Position numbers and translations under genes: made by a program. The notes beneath the pieces were generated by a model. It saw only the letters and a list, made by a program, of their open reading frames with translations, did not search any database and was not told where the DNA came from. Shown here piece after piece: positions 1 through 7,140 of a stretch of DNA of 25,199 nucleotides (positions within the stretch are counted from its first letter, which is position 1; the number at the start of each line of letters is the position of its first letter). Source of the stretch: Massiliimalia sp050943535 (GTDB lineage Bacteria > Bacillota > Clostridia > Oscillospirales > Ruminococcaceae); assembly GCA_050943535.1 (NCBI GenBank), contig JBMNPJ010000018.1:1-25199 (forward strand), given 5' to 3'.

Positions 1-16
1 AAACTAAGTTTTCATA

Positions 17-44
17 TTGCTAGGAAAAATATTTATGGTATAAT
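17..44 (+). promoter_or_regulatory. Sigma-A type promoter of the ROK regulator gene
   Basis: A TTGCTA box at 17-22 and a perfect TATAAT at 39-44 are separated by 16 bp. The start codon lies 67 bp downstream of the -10 box, leaving a leader of about 60 nt that could hold an operator; none was identified. Confidence 0.7.
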
Positions 45-111
45 TCAAATAAAGATGTGATTTCAAGAATATAACGATATTACTTAAACCGCCATAGAAA
101 GGATTTCTGTT

Positions 112-1353
112 ATGATAAAACAATCCGGTTCCAACATTCAGGATGTGAAGATGAAAAACCGCATGTTGGTTTTAAAATTAATTTCCACCCATCACAGTAT
201 TTCTCGGGTAAAGTTAGCAAAAGCCACCGGGCTTTCTAAAATGACTGTAGGAAACATTGTCGCCGAACTATTGGAAAAAGGGTTTATCGAAGAAACGCAA
301 AAGGCCACTTCCTCCACTTCCAATTACGGAAGAAAACCAGTGATGCTTACCATTGCCAAGACTTCTCCCTGCATCTGCGGTATGTTGATTAGGAGAGGAG
401 TTGCTCAAGTAATTTTGGCAGACTTTGATGGTACGGTGTTTGAACAGATTAATTTCAGTTATTCTTCCTTGGCTGACGGAGATGCTCTAGTCCAACTTCT
501 GGCAGATGGATTTTTTACTTTGAAACAAAGAACTACCCGAAAGATTGCCGCTATCGGCATTTCTTCTTTAGGACCGATCAACACTACCAGCGGAATGATT
601 TTAAATCCCCCTCACTTTTATAACATCGAAAATCTTCCTATTGTATCTCAAATTCACCAGCGCACTCAGCTTCCTGTTTATTTGGTCAACGATGTCAACG
701 CCGGAGCACTGGCAGAAAAATTATACGGGGCCGGACAAGAAATTACTAACTTCACTTATCTGCATATTATGAACGGAATCGGTGCTGGGTTTATCCTGGA
801 AAACAAATTGTATAACGGGGATTCTGGTCAAAGCGGTGAAATTGGACATACTTCCATTAATTTTGCCGGTCCAAAATGTGTCTGCGGGAACACCGGCTGT
901 CTGGAATTATACGCCAATCTGGAAAATATGCAGAAGCGAATCCGAGAATTAGCAGAAGAGCTGACCCCCCACTATAAAAAATCACCTCTGGTATATTTAG
1001 AAAATCCTACCTGGTGTGATATTGTAGATGCAGGAAATGCCGGAGACTTTTTGGCAATTGCCGTATTGGATGAATTTTGTTCCTACATTTCCTACGCATT
1101 GACAAATACTCTCAATCTGTTGGATTTATCCCATTTGGTTGTAGGGTACGATTCCCGCACCAAGGGAAACATCATCGAGCAGATTTTACAAAGAAAAATC
1201 ACCAAATCCGTACTATCCGGAAAGTATCATGACATCACCGTGATACACGCCCAGTTTGGAGGAAATGCTCCTTTGATCGGCTCTATCGCCATGATTGCAG
1301 ATAAAATTTTCTCTCTGCAGCTTCCTCTTTCAGAAATATTTGATACAAACTGA
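112..1353 (+). CDS. ROK-family transcriptional regulator (NagC/XylR type)
   Basis: A 413-residue protein with an N-terminal winged helix-turn-helix (about residues 14-75, with the recognition-helix stretch LSKMTVGNIVAELLEKGFIE) followed by a ROK domain (about 85-400). The ROK zinc site is intact: GEIGH at 242-246 and CVCGNTGC at 256-263. The catalytic-type aspartate of sugar kinases is kept in VNDVNAGA (D194), but the N-terminal DxGxT phosphate-binding motif is absent, so this is a DNA-binding sugar-sensing regulator and not a kinase. GAAAGG lies 9 nt before the ATG. The neighbour on the 3' side is a convergent AraC regulator; no sugar catabolic operon is adjacent, so the effector and regulon cannot be read from context. 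Family assignment is firm; the ligand is unknown. Confidence 0.92.
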   Translation: MIKQSGSNIQDVKMKNRMLVLKLISTHHSISRVKLAKATGLSKMTVGNIVAELLEKGFIEETQKATSSTSNYGRKPVMLTIAKTSPCICGMLIRRGVAQVILADFDGTVFEQINFSYSSLADGDALVQLLADGFFTLKQRTTRKIAAIGISSLGPINTTSGMILNPPHFYNIENLPIVSQIHQRTQLPVYLVNDVNAGALAEKLYGAGQEITNFTYLHIMNGIGAGFILENKLYNGDSGQSGEIGHTSINFAGPKCVCGNTGCLELYANLENMQKRIRELAEELTPHYKKSPLVYLENPTWCDIVDAGNAGDFLAIAVLDEFCSYISYALTNTLNLLDLSHLVVGYDSRTKGNIIEQILQRKITKSVLSGKYHDITVIHAQFGGNAPLIGSIAMIADKIFSLQLPLSEIFDTN

Positions 1354-1354
1354 G

Positions 1355-1390
1355 AACGGCATACTGCAAATCATTTTGCAGTATGCCGTT
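1355..1390. terminator. Bidirectional intrinsic terminator between convergent regulator genes
   Basis: A perfect 16-bp inverted repeat (AACGGCATACTGCAAA at 1355-1370 and its complement at 1375-1390) with a 4-nt loop, starting 1 bp after the ROK stop codon and ending 5 bp before the 3' end of the AraC gene. The arms start with AA and end with TT, giving short U-runs both ways. Confidence 0.85.
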
Positions 1391-1395
1391 TTCGA

Positions 1396-2289
1396 TCAAG
1401 AATGATGTTTTTCCTTCTGTCTATGGAGATACTCACTCGGTGTCATTCCGGTGTAGCGCTTAAAAATAGAAGAAAAATAATTGGGCGTGTTAAACCCCAG
1501 GTTCAAAGCCACATGGGTAATCGATTCTCCCTGACAAAGCAGATGCTTTGCCTCCTCGATTTTCAGGGAATTGATAAAACTGCGGGGTGTGGAACCCGTC
1601 TCCTGCTGAAACCGCTTTTTAAACTGGGACAATGAAAGGGCGCAGTGTTTTGCCACATCATCCAGTAAAATGGGTTCATACAAATGGTCATATAAATATC
1701 CAATGGCTTGTTCGATACACTCGGTTCGCCGCAGTGACAGCTTTTGAGACAAAGAAATGGTGCGAAGCAGATAATAAATAAGTCCTTGCTGTCCCATCAT
1801 TCTTTGCAGAGGATCTTTAGAATAAAGGTAAAAAAATGTTTCGGTCAGACCTTCTTCCAGTTTAGAATCACTGCCAAACACTCGGGGCAGGGAAATCAGC
1901 TGGGATTTTAAAAATTTTCCGGATAACTCATCCAATCCCAGAAACGTGCCGTCTCCGGATAAATCCAGCTGCATCCAAAGAAAACTGGACCTGCTTTGAG
2001 GATGGCTGGCAGAACTGTGGAGTTCTCCCGGATAGGTGACAAAAACATCATGACCGGATAAATTATAGGTATCCCCCTTTACCTCATAAAGTTGAAATCC
2101 CTTGAGCATAAATACCAGTTCAATACACCCTTCATGATAGTGAGGGTACAAAGGCTGTCCGGCGTGATTTTCTGTGTGAAGTCCAAAACAGCGAAGTTCC
2201 GGGATTCCGGATTCTTTGGGGGTCAATATTTTTCGGTGAGGTTCCCAGCAAAAATCATCCATCCAGTCCACGTTTTTCTCTCCTTCCAT
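1396..2289 (-). CDS. AraC-family transcriptional regulator with N-terminal cupin sensor
   Basis: A 297-residue protein from the ATG at 2289. The N-terminal half is an AraC-type cupin sensor domain (about residues 30-110, with PHYHEGCIELVFMLKG and a GHDVFVTYPGELH strand). The C-terminal 100 residues carry the two AraC helix-turn-helices (ILLDDVAKHCALSLSQFKKRF, then ITHVALNLGFNTPNYFSSIFKRYTGMTPSEY, split by a linker helix). The reading frame stays open upstream to 2436, but a TTGAAA-17-TATAAT promoter at 2348-2376 would start transcription near 2341, so ATGs at 2436 and 2349 lie outside the message. The ribosome site (GGCGGTG) is weak. It diverges from the URO-D-like gene and probably controls it, as is usual for such pairs; this is an inference. 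The ligand is unknown. Confidence 0.88.
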   Translation of the reverse strand: MEGEKNVDWMDDFCWEPHRKILTPKESGIPELRCFGLHTENHAGQPLYPHYHEGCIELVFMLKGFQLYEVKGDTYNLSGHDVFVTYPGELHSSASHPQSRSSFLWMQLDLSGDGTFLGLDELSGKFLKSQLISLPRVFGSDSKLEEGLTETFFYLYSKDPLQRMMGQQGLIYYLLRTISLSQKLSLRRTECIEQAIGYLYDHLYEPILLDDVAKHCALSLSQFKKRFQQETGSTPRSFINSLKIEEAKHLLCQGESITHVALNLGFNTPNYFSSIFKRYTGMTPSEYLHRQKEKHHS

Positions 2290-2347
2290 CACACCGCCTA
2301 CAATTTTGTACGACAGCCGGTTTTGAATGCACAGCTTCTTTTTTTCC

Positions 2348-2376
2348 ATTATACTGTATCTAACATAATTTTTCAA
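2348..2376 (-). promoter_or_regulatory. Promoter of the AraC regulator gene
   Basis: On the minus strand TTGAAA (2376-2371) and TATAAT (2353-2348) are 17 bp apart. The -35 box abuts the AAAGGAG ribosome site of the divergent gene, and a plus-strand TATACT (2350-2355) overlaps the -10 box, so the two divergent promoters probably occlude each other. Confidence 0.7.
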
Positions 2377-2389
2377 AGGAGAATGCTGT

Positions 2390-3403
2390 ATGACTTCCAA
2401 AGAATTAGTGCTTCGTACACTGGAATTTCGCAACACATCCGGACGGGTTCCCCGTCAGCTTTGGACACTGCCTTGGGCAGAAACCAACTGCGGCGACATG
2501 CTGGAACAATTAAAAAAAGATTTTATCTGGGATATGGATTCCCCCCAGGTGATTTTAAAAGAACAGCCTAAAACCTCTGGCGACGCCTATGCTATCGGGG
2601 AATACACCGACGAGTGGGGCTGTGTATTTACCAATATTCATCCCGGTGTCATCGGTGAGGTAAAACAACCGCTGGTTCAGCAAGATGACTGGAGCGATTC
2701 TTTCCAGGTGCATATTCCAGAAGAACTGATTACCTTTGATCTGGATCAAGTCAACCGTTCCTGTGAAGAAAAACAGGAAAAATTTCTGCTGAGCGGATGC
2801 TGCCCACGGCCGTTTGAACAGCTGCAGTTTATGCGTGGAACCGTCAACCTGTATATGGATCTGATGGATCCGCCAAAACAAATGCTGGAATTTATTAAAA
2901 AAATGCACGATTACTACTGCCGCCTGTTGGAAAAATGGGGCAAAACCGATGTAGACGCCTTAAACATGATGGACGACTGGGGATCTCAGCAGGATCTTTT
3001 GATCTCTCCTCAAATTTGGGAAGAAATTTTTAAGCCTATGTATCGGGATTATATTCAGATTGCCCACAGTCACGGCAAAAAAATGTTCATGCATTCTGAC
3101 GGTCACATTCTTCGCATTATTCCTCATCTGATTGAACTGGGACTGGACGCCTTAAACTGTCAAATCTTCTGCATGGGTGTAGAAAATCTAAAAGATTTCC
3201 GGGGAAAACTCACCTTCTGGGGAGAAATTGACCGTCAGCACCTGCTGCCCTACGGCAGTTTGGAAGACATTGATCAGGCCGTTCACAAAGTATATGATAC
3301 TTTGTGGCAGGACGGCGGATGTATTGCCCAGTGTGAATTTGGCCCTGGCGCTAATCCAGAAAACGTATACCGGGTATTTTCCACCTGGTCAAAGTTAATC
3401 TGA
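2390..3403 (+). CDS. Uroporphyrinogen decarboxylase superfamily protein (methyltransferase-like)
   Basis: A 337-residue protein of the URO-D fold (HemE and corrinoid/CoM methyltransferase superfamily). Recognisable parts are an early GRVPRQLWTLPWA segment, the MMDDWGSQQDLLISPQIWEE motif (about 193-212), MFMHSDGHILRIIPHLIELGLDALNCQ (about 232-258) and a C-terminal CEFGPGANPENV (about 315-326). In methylcobalamin:CoM methyltransferases the central motif carries HxC for zinc; here it is H235-S-D237, so the zinc cysteine is missing. No haem genes are nearby, which argues against HemE. AAAGGAG lies 7 nt before the ATG. It diverges from an AraC regulator. A role in methyl-group or ring-decarboxylation chemistry is possible, but substrate and reaction cannot be deduced. 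Confidence 0.85.
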   Translation: MTSKELVLRTLEFRNTSGRVPRQLWTLPWAETNCGDMLEQLKKDFIWDMDSPQVILKEQPKTSGDAYAIGEYTDEWGCVFTNIHPGVIGEVKQPLVQQDDWSDSFQVHIPEELITFDLDQVNRSCEEKQEKFLLSGCCPRPFEQLQFMRGTVNLYMDLMDPPKQMLEFIKKMHDYYCRLLEKWGKTDVDALNMMDDWGSQQDLLISPQIWEEIFKPMYRDYIQIAHSHGKKMFMHSDGHILRIIPHLIELGLDALNCQIFCMGVENLKDFRGKLTFWGEIDRQHLLPYGSLEDIDQAVHKVYDTLWQDGGCIAQCEFGPGANPENVYRVFSTWSKLI

Positions 3404-3545
3404 TTTTTACAAAATACACAAATTCAAACCACAATAAACCAGCAAAAACTAGTTGATTTCTCACATGCTTTTACTGACGCAATTTTTATCATCAATTTTA
3501 TCATGCTTTTTCTCTTATTCCATTTCTGTTTTTTATGAATTTTTT

Positions 3546-3585
3546 GGGCTGTTTTCCTATATTTTAGGAGACGGCCCTAATTTTT
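3546..3585 (+). terminator. Probable terminator after the URO-D-like gene
   Basis: An imperfect 11-bp stem with G-U pairs (GGGCTGTTTTC at 3546-3556 against its partner ending at 3577), followed by TAATTTTTC. It sits about 140 bp after the stop codon and before the next promoter, so it most simply ends the upstream transcript. Confidence 0.5.
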
Positions 3586-3592
3586 CATCAAT

Positions 3593-3621
3593 TTGCGGTA
3601 CTGCTGAAAACTCCCTATAAT
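3593..3621 (+). promoter_or_regulatory. Promoter of the ECF S-component gene
   Basis: TTGCGG (3593-3598), a 17-bp spacer and a perfect TATAAT (3616-3621). The expected leader is only about 30 nt, leaving no room for a vitamin riboswitch. Confidence 0.65.
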
Positions 3622-3659
3622 GAAACCAAAGAACAAAACATTTCAGGAGGTATTCCACC

Positions 3660-4226
3660 ATGCAAAATCGCAAATTCTCCGTAACCCGACTGGTTTCCAT
3701 CGGTTTGATGGCAGCATTGGTCTTTGTAACATCTAAATTTTTAACCATTCCTATTCCCGCCTTTGCAGGAGTTCCCACTCGAATTCACCTGGGCAACGTC
3801 ATGTGTATTCTGTCCGGGCTGCTGTTTGGCGGACTCAGCGGCGGACTCAGTGCCGGGATTGGTTCCATGTTTATGGATTTATTAGACCCGATCTATATTA
3901 CCTCTGCGCCTACCACCTTGATTAACAAATTTGTCATGGGATTTCTGGCAGGAAAAATTTCTCACAGTTTTGGAAAGAACGGAACCAGCACAAAGGTAAA
4001 CATCATTGCGGCCATCTGCGGACAGTTTGCGTACATCATTCTGTACCTTTCCACTACCTTTATCAGCATGTCAATTCAAGGGCACGACATTCACACCATT
4101 TGGGTATCTGTGGCAGAAAAAGGATTGGTTTCCTCCATTAACGGAATCATTGCCGTAGCCATTGCGGTTCCTTTGGCTGCTGTCATGCGGAAAGCTTTAA
4201 AAGGCACCGGTGTATTTGCCGCATAA
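3660..4226 (+). CDS. ECF transporter S component (substrate-specific membrane subunit)
   Basis: A 188-residue hydrophobic protein with about five to six predicted membrane segments. The N-terminal helix (residues 6-26) is followed by an IHLGN segment and a glycine-rich turn (LLFGGLSGGLSAGIGS), then PTTLINKFVMGFLAGKIS, a pattern typical of ECF-type vitamin transporter S subunits (riboflavin-transporter-like group). Such subunits bind the vitamin and dock on a shared EcfA/EcfA'/EcfT energy module, which is not encoded here. AGGAGG lies 9 nt before the ATG. It has its own promoter. No riboswitch marks the ligand, so the transported vitamin or cofactor remains unknown. Confidence 0.82.
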   Translation: MQNRKFSVTRLVSIGLMAALVFVTSKFLTIPIPAFAGVPTRIHLGNVMCILSGLLFGGLSGGLSAGIGSMFMDLLDPIYITSAPTTLINKFVMGFLAGKISHSFGKNGTSTKVNIIAAICGQFAYIILYLSTTFISMSIQGHDIHTIWVSVAEKGLVSSINGIIAVAIAVPLAAVMRKALKGTGVFAA

Positions 4227-4515
4227 CTCCCGGACAGTGTCCGGTGACAATGGCCTGCGGCTCGTACTTTATTAGTAAAGCGAAAATTTCAAATTTTTCT
4301 CACTTAGCTAACAAAGTACGCGCATAGCGTCTTTGGGTCCAGGGCTGTGAAGTCCTGGCGCCTTCAGCTCGTACTTTGCTAGTAAAGCGGAATATAGACT
4401 TTCATCTCCCAACTAATATAACACGAACGTAGCATCATTGGGTGCGGCAGCTTACCGCCCCTACGCCGCAAAACGCGGCTACCCCCTCATAACCAGAAAA
4501 CTGGATAAGGCAACC
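4227..4515. repeat. Intergenic cluster of structured repeat modules (cluster 1)
   Basis: No credible gene. The stretch holds, in order: a CCGGAC/GTCCGG hairpin with AGT loop (4230-4244); an inverted repeat with 13-nt arms and one mismatch (4263-4275 and 4308-4320) enclosing an A/T-rich inner hairpin; a CCAGG/CCTGG hairpin unit (4329-4360); a second copy of the CTCGTACTTT box (4368-4387, first copy at 4261-4280); a GCGG/CCGC hairpin (near 4445-4459); and, inverted, a short relative of the large repeat found at 8087 and 24922 (about 4457-4495, with CCCCCTCATAAC at the end). Related modules occur at 8050-8487, 10947-11300 and 24860-25199. Confidence 0.75.
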
Positions 4516-4550
4516 AGCGCCGCAAACTTTCGTTTTGCGGCGCTTTTTTA
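4516..4550 (+). terminator. Intrinsic terminator
   Basis: An 11-bp stem AGCGCCGCAAA (4516-4526) with its complement at 4534-4544 and a 7-nt loop, followed by a run of T. It would stop transcripts leaving the ECF gene and crossing the repeat cluster. The next 150 bp (4551-4698) are A/T-rich and I see nothing specific there. Confidence 0.85.
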
Positions 4551-4698
4551 GTATACTACAGCGGTCACAACTGACATCTTAATTCTAATCATAAAGTTTA
4601 CCGGAAGGGTTCTGCGTCATATTTTTGGTTTTTAAAAAAGCAAATTCTGTTAATATCCATAATTTTTTAAAATTTTTTTGGAAAATATAGAAAAAACC

Positions 4699-4727
4699 TT
4701 GCGTAACACTGTGTTTTTCGCTATGAT
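4699..4727 (+). promoter_or_regulatory. Promoter of the MATE transporter gene
   Basis: TTGCGT (4699-4704), a 17-bp spacer and TATGAT (4722-4727). The leader of about 70 nt contains a small GGCGG/CCGCC hairpin (4750-4770) shortly before the ribosome site; a regulatory role is only a possibility. Confidence 0.7.
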
Positions 4728-4800
4728 AACTAATAGATTTTAAAACACAGGCGGATGTGAAACTGCCGCCGATATGCTTTACGTAAGGAGGATGAGATCG

Positions 4801-6138
4801 ATGACAAAAGACATGACTGCTGGCTCTCCTATGAAGCTGATCATATCCTTTGCCGTTCCGCTGATGTTCGGAAACTTATTTCAACAGCTGTATTCTATGG
4901 TGGATACTATCATTGTAGGACGCTTTTTGGGGAAAGAATCTTTGGCAGCAGTGGGATCTACCGGTTCTTTAAACTTTTTGATCATTGGATTCTGTTTGGG
5001 ACTTTGCAGTGGTTTTGCCATTCCGGTATCACAGCGGTTCGGTGCCAAGGACTTTGAGGATATGCGCCGCTTTATCGGAAATATCATCTGGCTTTCTATT
5101 GGCTTTGCTGCGGTAGTCACCCTTCTTACTGTGATTTTTTGCCGCCCTATGCTGATCGCAATGAATACTCCGGAAGATATTATCGACGAGGCTTACGCTT
5201 ATATTGTGGTGATCTTTGCTGGAATTCCCGCCACCTTTTTCTATAATATTTTAGCCAGTCTCTTACGTGCTTTAGGGGACAGTAAAACGCCTGTGGTATT
5301 TTTAATTATGGCGTCTATCATTAATATTTTCCTGGACTTTGCTCTGGTGGTATGGATTCCTATGGGAGTTGCAGGCGCCGCAGTTGCTACAGTTGCTTCT
5401 CAATTTGTTTCTGGAGCCGCCTGTCTGATCTTTATTATTAAGAAATTTGAAATTTTACATATTTCCCGGGATGACGCAAAAATCAGAACCCCCTATTTGG
5501 CCGAACTCTGCGGAGACGGACTTCCCATGGGGCTGCAGTTTTCCATTACTGCAATCGGCAGCATTCTGCTTCAGACCTCTGTCAATGCACTGGGCTCCAC
5601 CATTGTAGCAGCTGTTACTGCTGCAGGAAAGCTCAATATGCTTTGCACCTGTGCTTTTGATGCACTGTCTGTTTCCATGTCAACCTACGGCGGTCAGAAT
5701 ATCGGCGCCAGAAAGGTGGATCGAATCTTGCCGGGACTCCGGTCTGGCATGATTATCGGAAGTATTTATTCTATTTTTTCTTTAATCATTATCTTTTTCT
5801 TTGGAAAGCCCATGACCACCCTGTTTGTGGAACAGTCTGAAATTGAAATTATTGAACACGCTTATCAGTTCCTGCTTACCAGTGCCTTCTTTTATATTCC
5901 TTTGGCCGGCGTCAACATTTTCCGCCTGATGATTCAGGGAATGGGATACAGCAAAGTAGCGCTGTTTGCCGGTGTGTTTGAAATGGTGGCTCGAGGCATT
6001 TTCGGTCTTTGGCTGGTACCGACATTTGGATTTGTGGCAGCTTGTTTTGCAAACCCATTTGCATGGATTATGGCAGACCTGTTTTTGGTTCCCACCTTTA
6101 TTCGAATTCTTCGGCATGTTCAGCAATGGGGAGAATAA
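4801..6138 (+). CDS. MATE-family multidrug/Na+ antiporter
   Basis: A 445-residue polytopic inner-membrane protein with about twelve predicted helices arranged as two homologous halves, the MATE (MatE) architecture. The N-terminal signature TAGSPMKLIISFAVPLMFGN and LFQQLYSMVDTIIVGRFLG is typical of the DinF/NorM-related clostridial group, and the second half opens with GDGLPMGLQFSITAIGSILLQ. These proteins expel cationic drugs or metabolites in exchange for Na+ or H+. The frame opens at 4774, but AAGGAGG at 4785-4791 fits the ATG at 4801 (9-nt spacing) and overlaps earlier choices. Monocistronic by layout. A weak A/U-rich hairpin (6156-6194) follows, without a clear U-run. The substrate is unknown. 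Confidence 0.92.
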   Translation: MTKDMTAGSPMKLIISFAVPLMFGNLFQQLYSMVDTIIVGRFLGKESLAAVGSTGSLNFLIIGFCLGLCSGFAIPVSQRFGAKDFEDMRRFIGNIIWLSIGFAAVVTLLTVIFCRPMLIAMNTPEDIIDEAYAYIVVIFAGIPATFFYNILASLLRALGDSKTPVVFLIMASIINIFLDFALVVWIPMGVAGAAVATVASQFVSGAACLIFIIKKFEILHISRDDAKIRTPYLAELCGDGLPMGLQFSITAIGSILLQTSVNALGSTIVAAVTAAGKLNMLCTCAFDALSVSMSTYGGQNIGARKVDRILPGLRSGMIIGSIYSIFSLIIIFFFGKPMTTLFVEQSEIEIIEHAYQFLLTSAFFYIPLAGVNIFRLMIQGMGYSKVALFAGVFEMVARGIFGLWLVPTFGFVAACFANPFAWIMADLFLVPTFIRILRHVQQWGE

Positions 6139-6263
6139 CCCCGTTTGTCTTTGTGCTTTTTCCTTAAAAAGATTTTTAAAAGTTTAGGAAAAAGAACAAG
6201 AGTTTTTTCTCACTATCGTGATAACTAACAATAATTCCCGTCATAAATAAGGCATTTTATCTA

Positions 6264-6292
6264 TTGCTATCTGTTATGTCCTTTGCTATACT
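6264..6292 (+). promoter_or_regulatory. Strong promoter without a downstream gene
   Basis: TTGCTA (6264-6269), a 17-bp spacer and TATACT (6287-6292). Transcription would start near 6299 and meet a strong terminator about 140 nt later, with no convincing coding region between. Confidence 0.6.
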
Positions 6293-6298
6293 TATAGT

Positions 6299-6443
6299 AT
6301 ATAGAGAAAAGAATATTCTGCTTTTTTCTATGCCGAAAGGATACAGTTAACATCGTGTAATACTGTTTTTCATGAATCTCCATATTCACAAAGCAAAGGT
6401 TCCGGCTCCTGTTATAGGAGCCGGAACCTTTGCTTTATTTTTA
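6299..6443 (+). ncRNA. Candidate small non-coding RNA
   Basis: This roughly 145-nt stretch is bounded by the promoter at 6264-6292 and by a 20-bp perfect terminator stem with U-run. Its 5' end can fold into an 11-bp hairpin (ATAGAGAAAAG pairing with CTTTTTTCTAT, about 6301-6331). The longest frame starting inside (ATG at 6372) has no ribosome site and reads through the terminator, so it is unlikely to be a gene. It does not resemble 6S RNA, SRP RNA, RNase P RNA or tmRNA to my eye. The evidence is positional and structural only. Confidence 0.45.
6391..6443 (+). terminator. Strong intrinsic terminator
   Basis: A perfect 20-bp stem (6391-6410 with 6416-6435, loop GTTAT) followed by TTATTTTT on the plus strand. 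On the minus strand the sequence after the stem (TGTGAATATGG) is a poor U-run, so the element points mainly to a plus-strand transcript, although it may also help end rlmA-ung. Confidence 0.85.
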
Positions 6444-6453
6444 AGTTATCACA

Positions 6454-7125
6454 TTATTCTGGAATGCTCCAGTCAATGGGAGTCATGCCGTGTTCTGCCA
6501 AAAATGCGTTGGCTTTTGAAAAATGCCGGCATCCAAAAAATCCGTTTCTTGCAGAAAAGGGGCTTGGATGAGCGCAGCTGAGTATTTTGTGCTGAGGTGC
6601 AGTAATCAAAGCAGTTTTGCTTTTGGCATTGGCACCCCACAGCAAAAACACAATGGGTTTCTCCCGCTGATTTAACAGTTCAATAATCCGATCAGTAAAA
6701 ATCTGCCAGCCAATATCTTTATGGCTGTTGGGAGAATGTTCCCGTACCGTAAGCACCGTATTGAGCAGCAGTACCCCCTGCCGAGTCCAACTGGTTAATT
6801 CCCCATGGGATGGAGGCTGTATGCCCAGATCACTTTGGATTTCGGCAAAAACATTCATCAGTGATGGAGGTGCTTTCACTCCCCGCTTCACAGAAAAGCA
6901 CAGTCCATGTGCCTGTCCTGGTCCATGATAGGGATCCTGTCCCAAAATAACCACCTTCACATCCTGATAAGCAGTATATTTCAGGGCGTTGAAAATATCA
7001 TACATATCCGGATAAACCGTCTGTGTTTTGTACTCATGAGCCAATATTTTCCGAAGTTTTTGATAATATTCCTTTTGGAATTCATCTTTCAGCAGTTCAT
7101 CCCAATCATTTCCCAAATGTACCAT
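6454..7125 (-). CDS. ung: Uracil-DNA glycosylase
   Basis: A 223-residue family 1 uracil-DNA glycosylase, which removes uracil from DNA by base flipping and starts base-excision repair. The catalytic motif GQDPYH is at residues 62-67 (D64 is the water-activating aspartate), LLNTVLTVR contains the uracil-reading asparagine (N122), and the minor-groove loop HPSPFS is at 186-191. Length is that of the family. AGGAGG lies about 7 nt upstream of the ATG. It follows rlmA by 15 bp on the same strand and is presumably cotranscribed from the promoter upstream of rlmA. Confidence 0.98.
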   Translation of the reverse strand: MVHLGNDWDELLKDEFQKEYYQKLRKILAHEYKTQTVYPDMYDIFNALKYTAYQDVKVVILGQDPYHGPGQAHGLCFSVKRGVKAPPSLMNVFAEIQSDLGIQPPSHGELTSWTRQGVLLLNTVLTVREHSPNSHKDIGWQIFTDRIIELLNQREKPIVFLLWGANAKSKTALITAPQHKILSCAHPSPFSARNGFFGCRHFSKANAFLAEHGMTPIDWSIPE

Positions 7126-7140
7126 AAGGTTCCTCCTGTC

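Noticed and set aside
2390..3403. Calling the URO-D-like gene hemE
   Set aside because: No haem pathway neighbours, divergent catalytic motifs and an AraC partner fit a different branch of the superfamily.
3404..3659. Vitamin riboswitch before the ECF S-component gene
   Set aside because: The promoter at 3593-3621 leaves only about 30 nt of leader, and no known aptamer core was recognised upstream.
4728..4800. Drug-responsive leader before the MATE gene
   Set aside because: Only a small 5-bp hairpin is present, without a known aptamer or leader peptide, so a claim is not supported.
6372..6581. Plus-strand ORF of 69 codons between MATE and ung
   Set aside because: It reads through the 20-bp terminator stem and into antisense ung, with no ribosome site.
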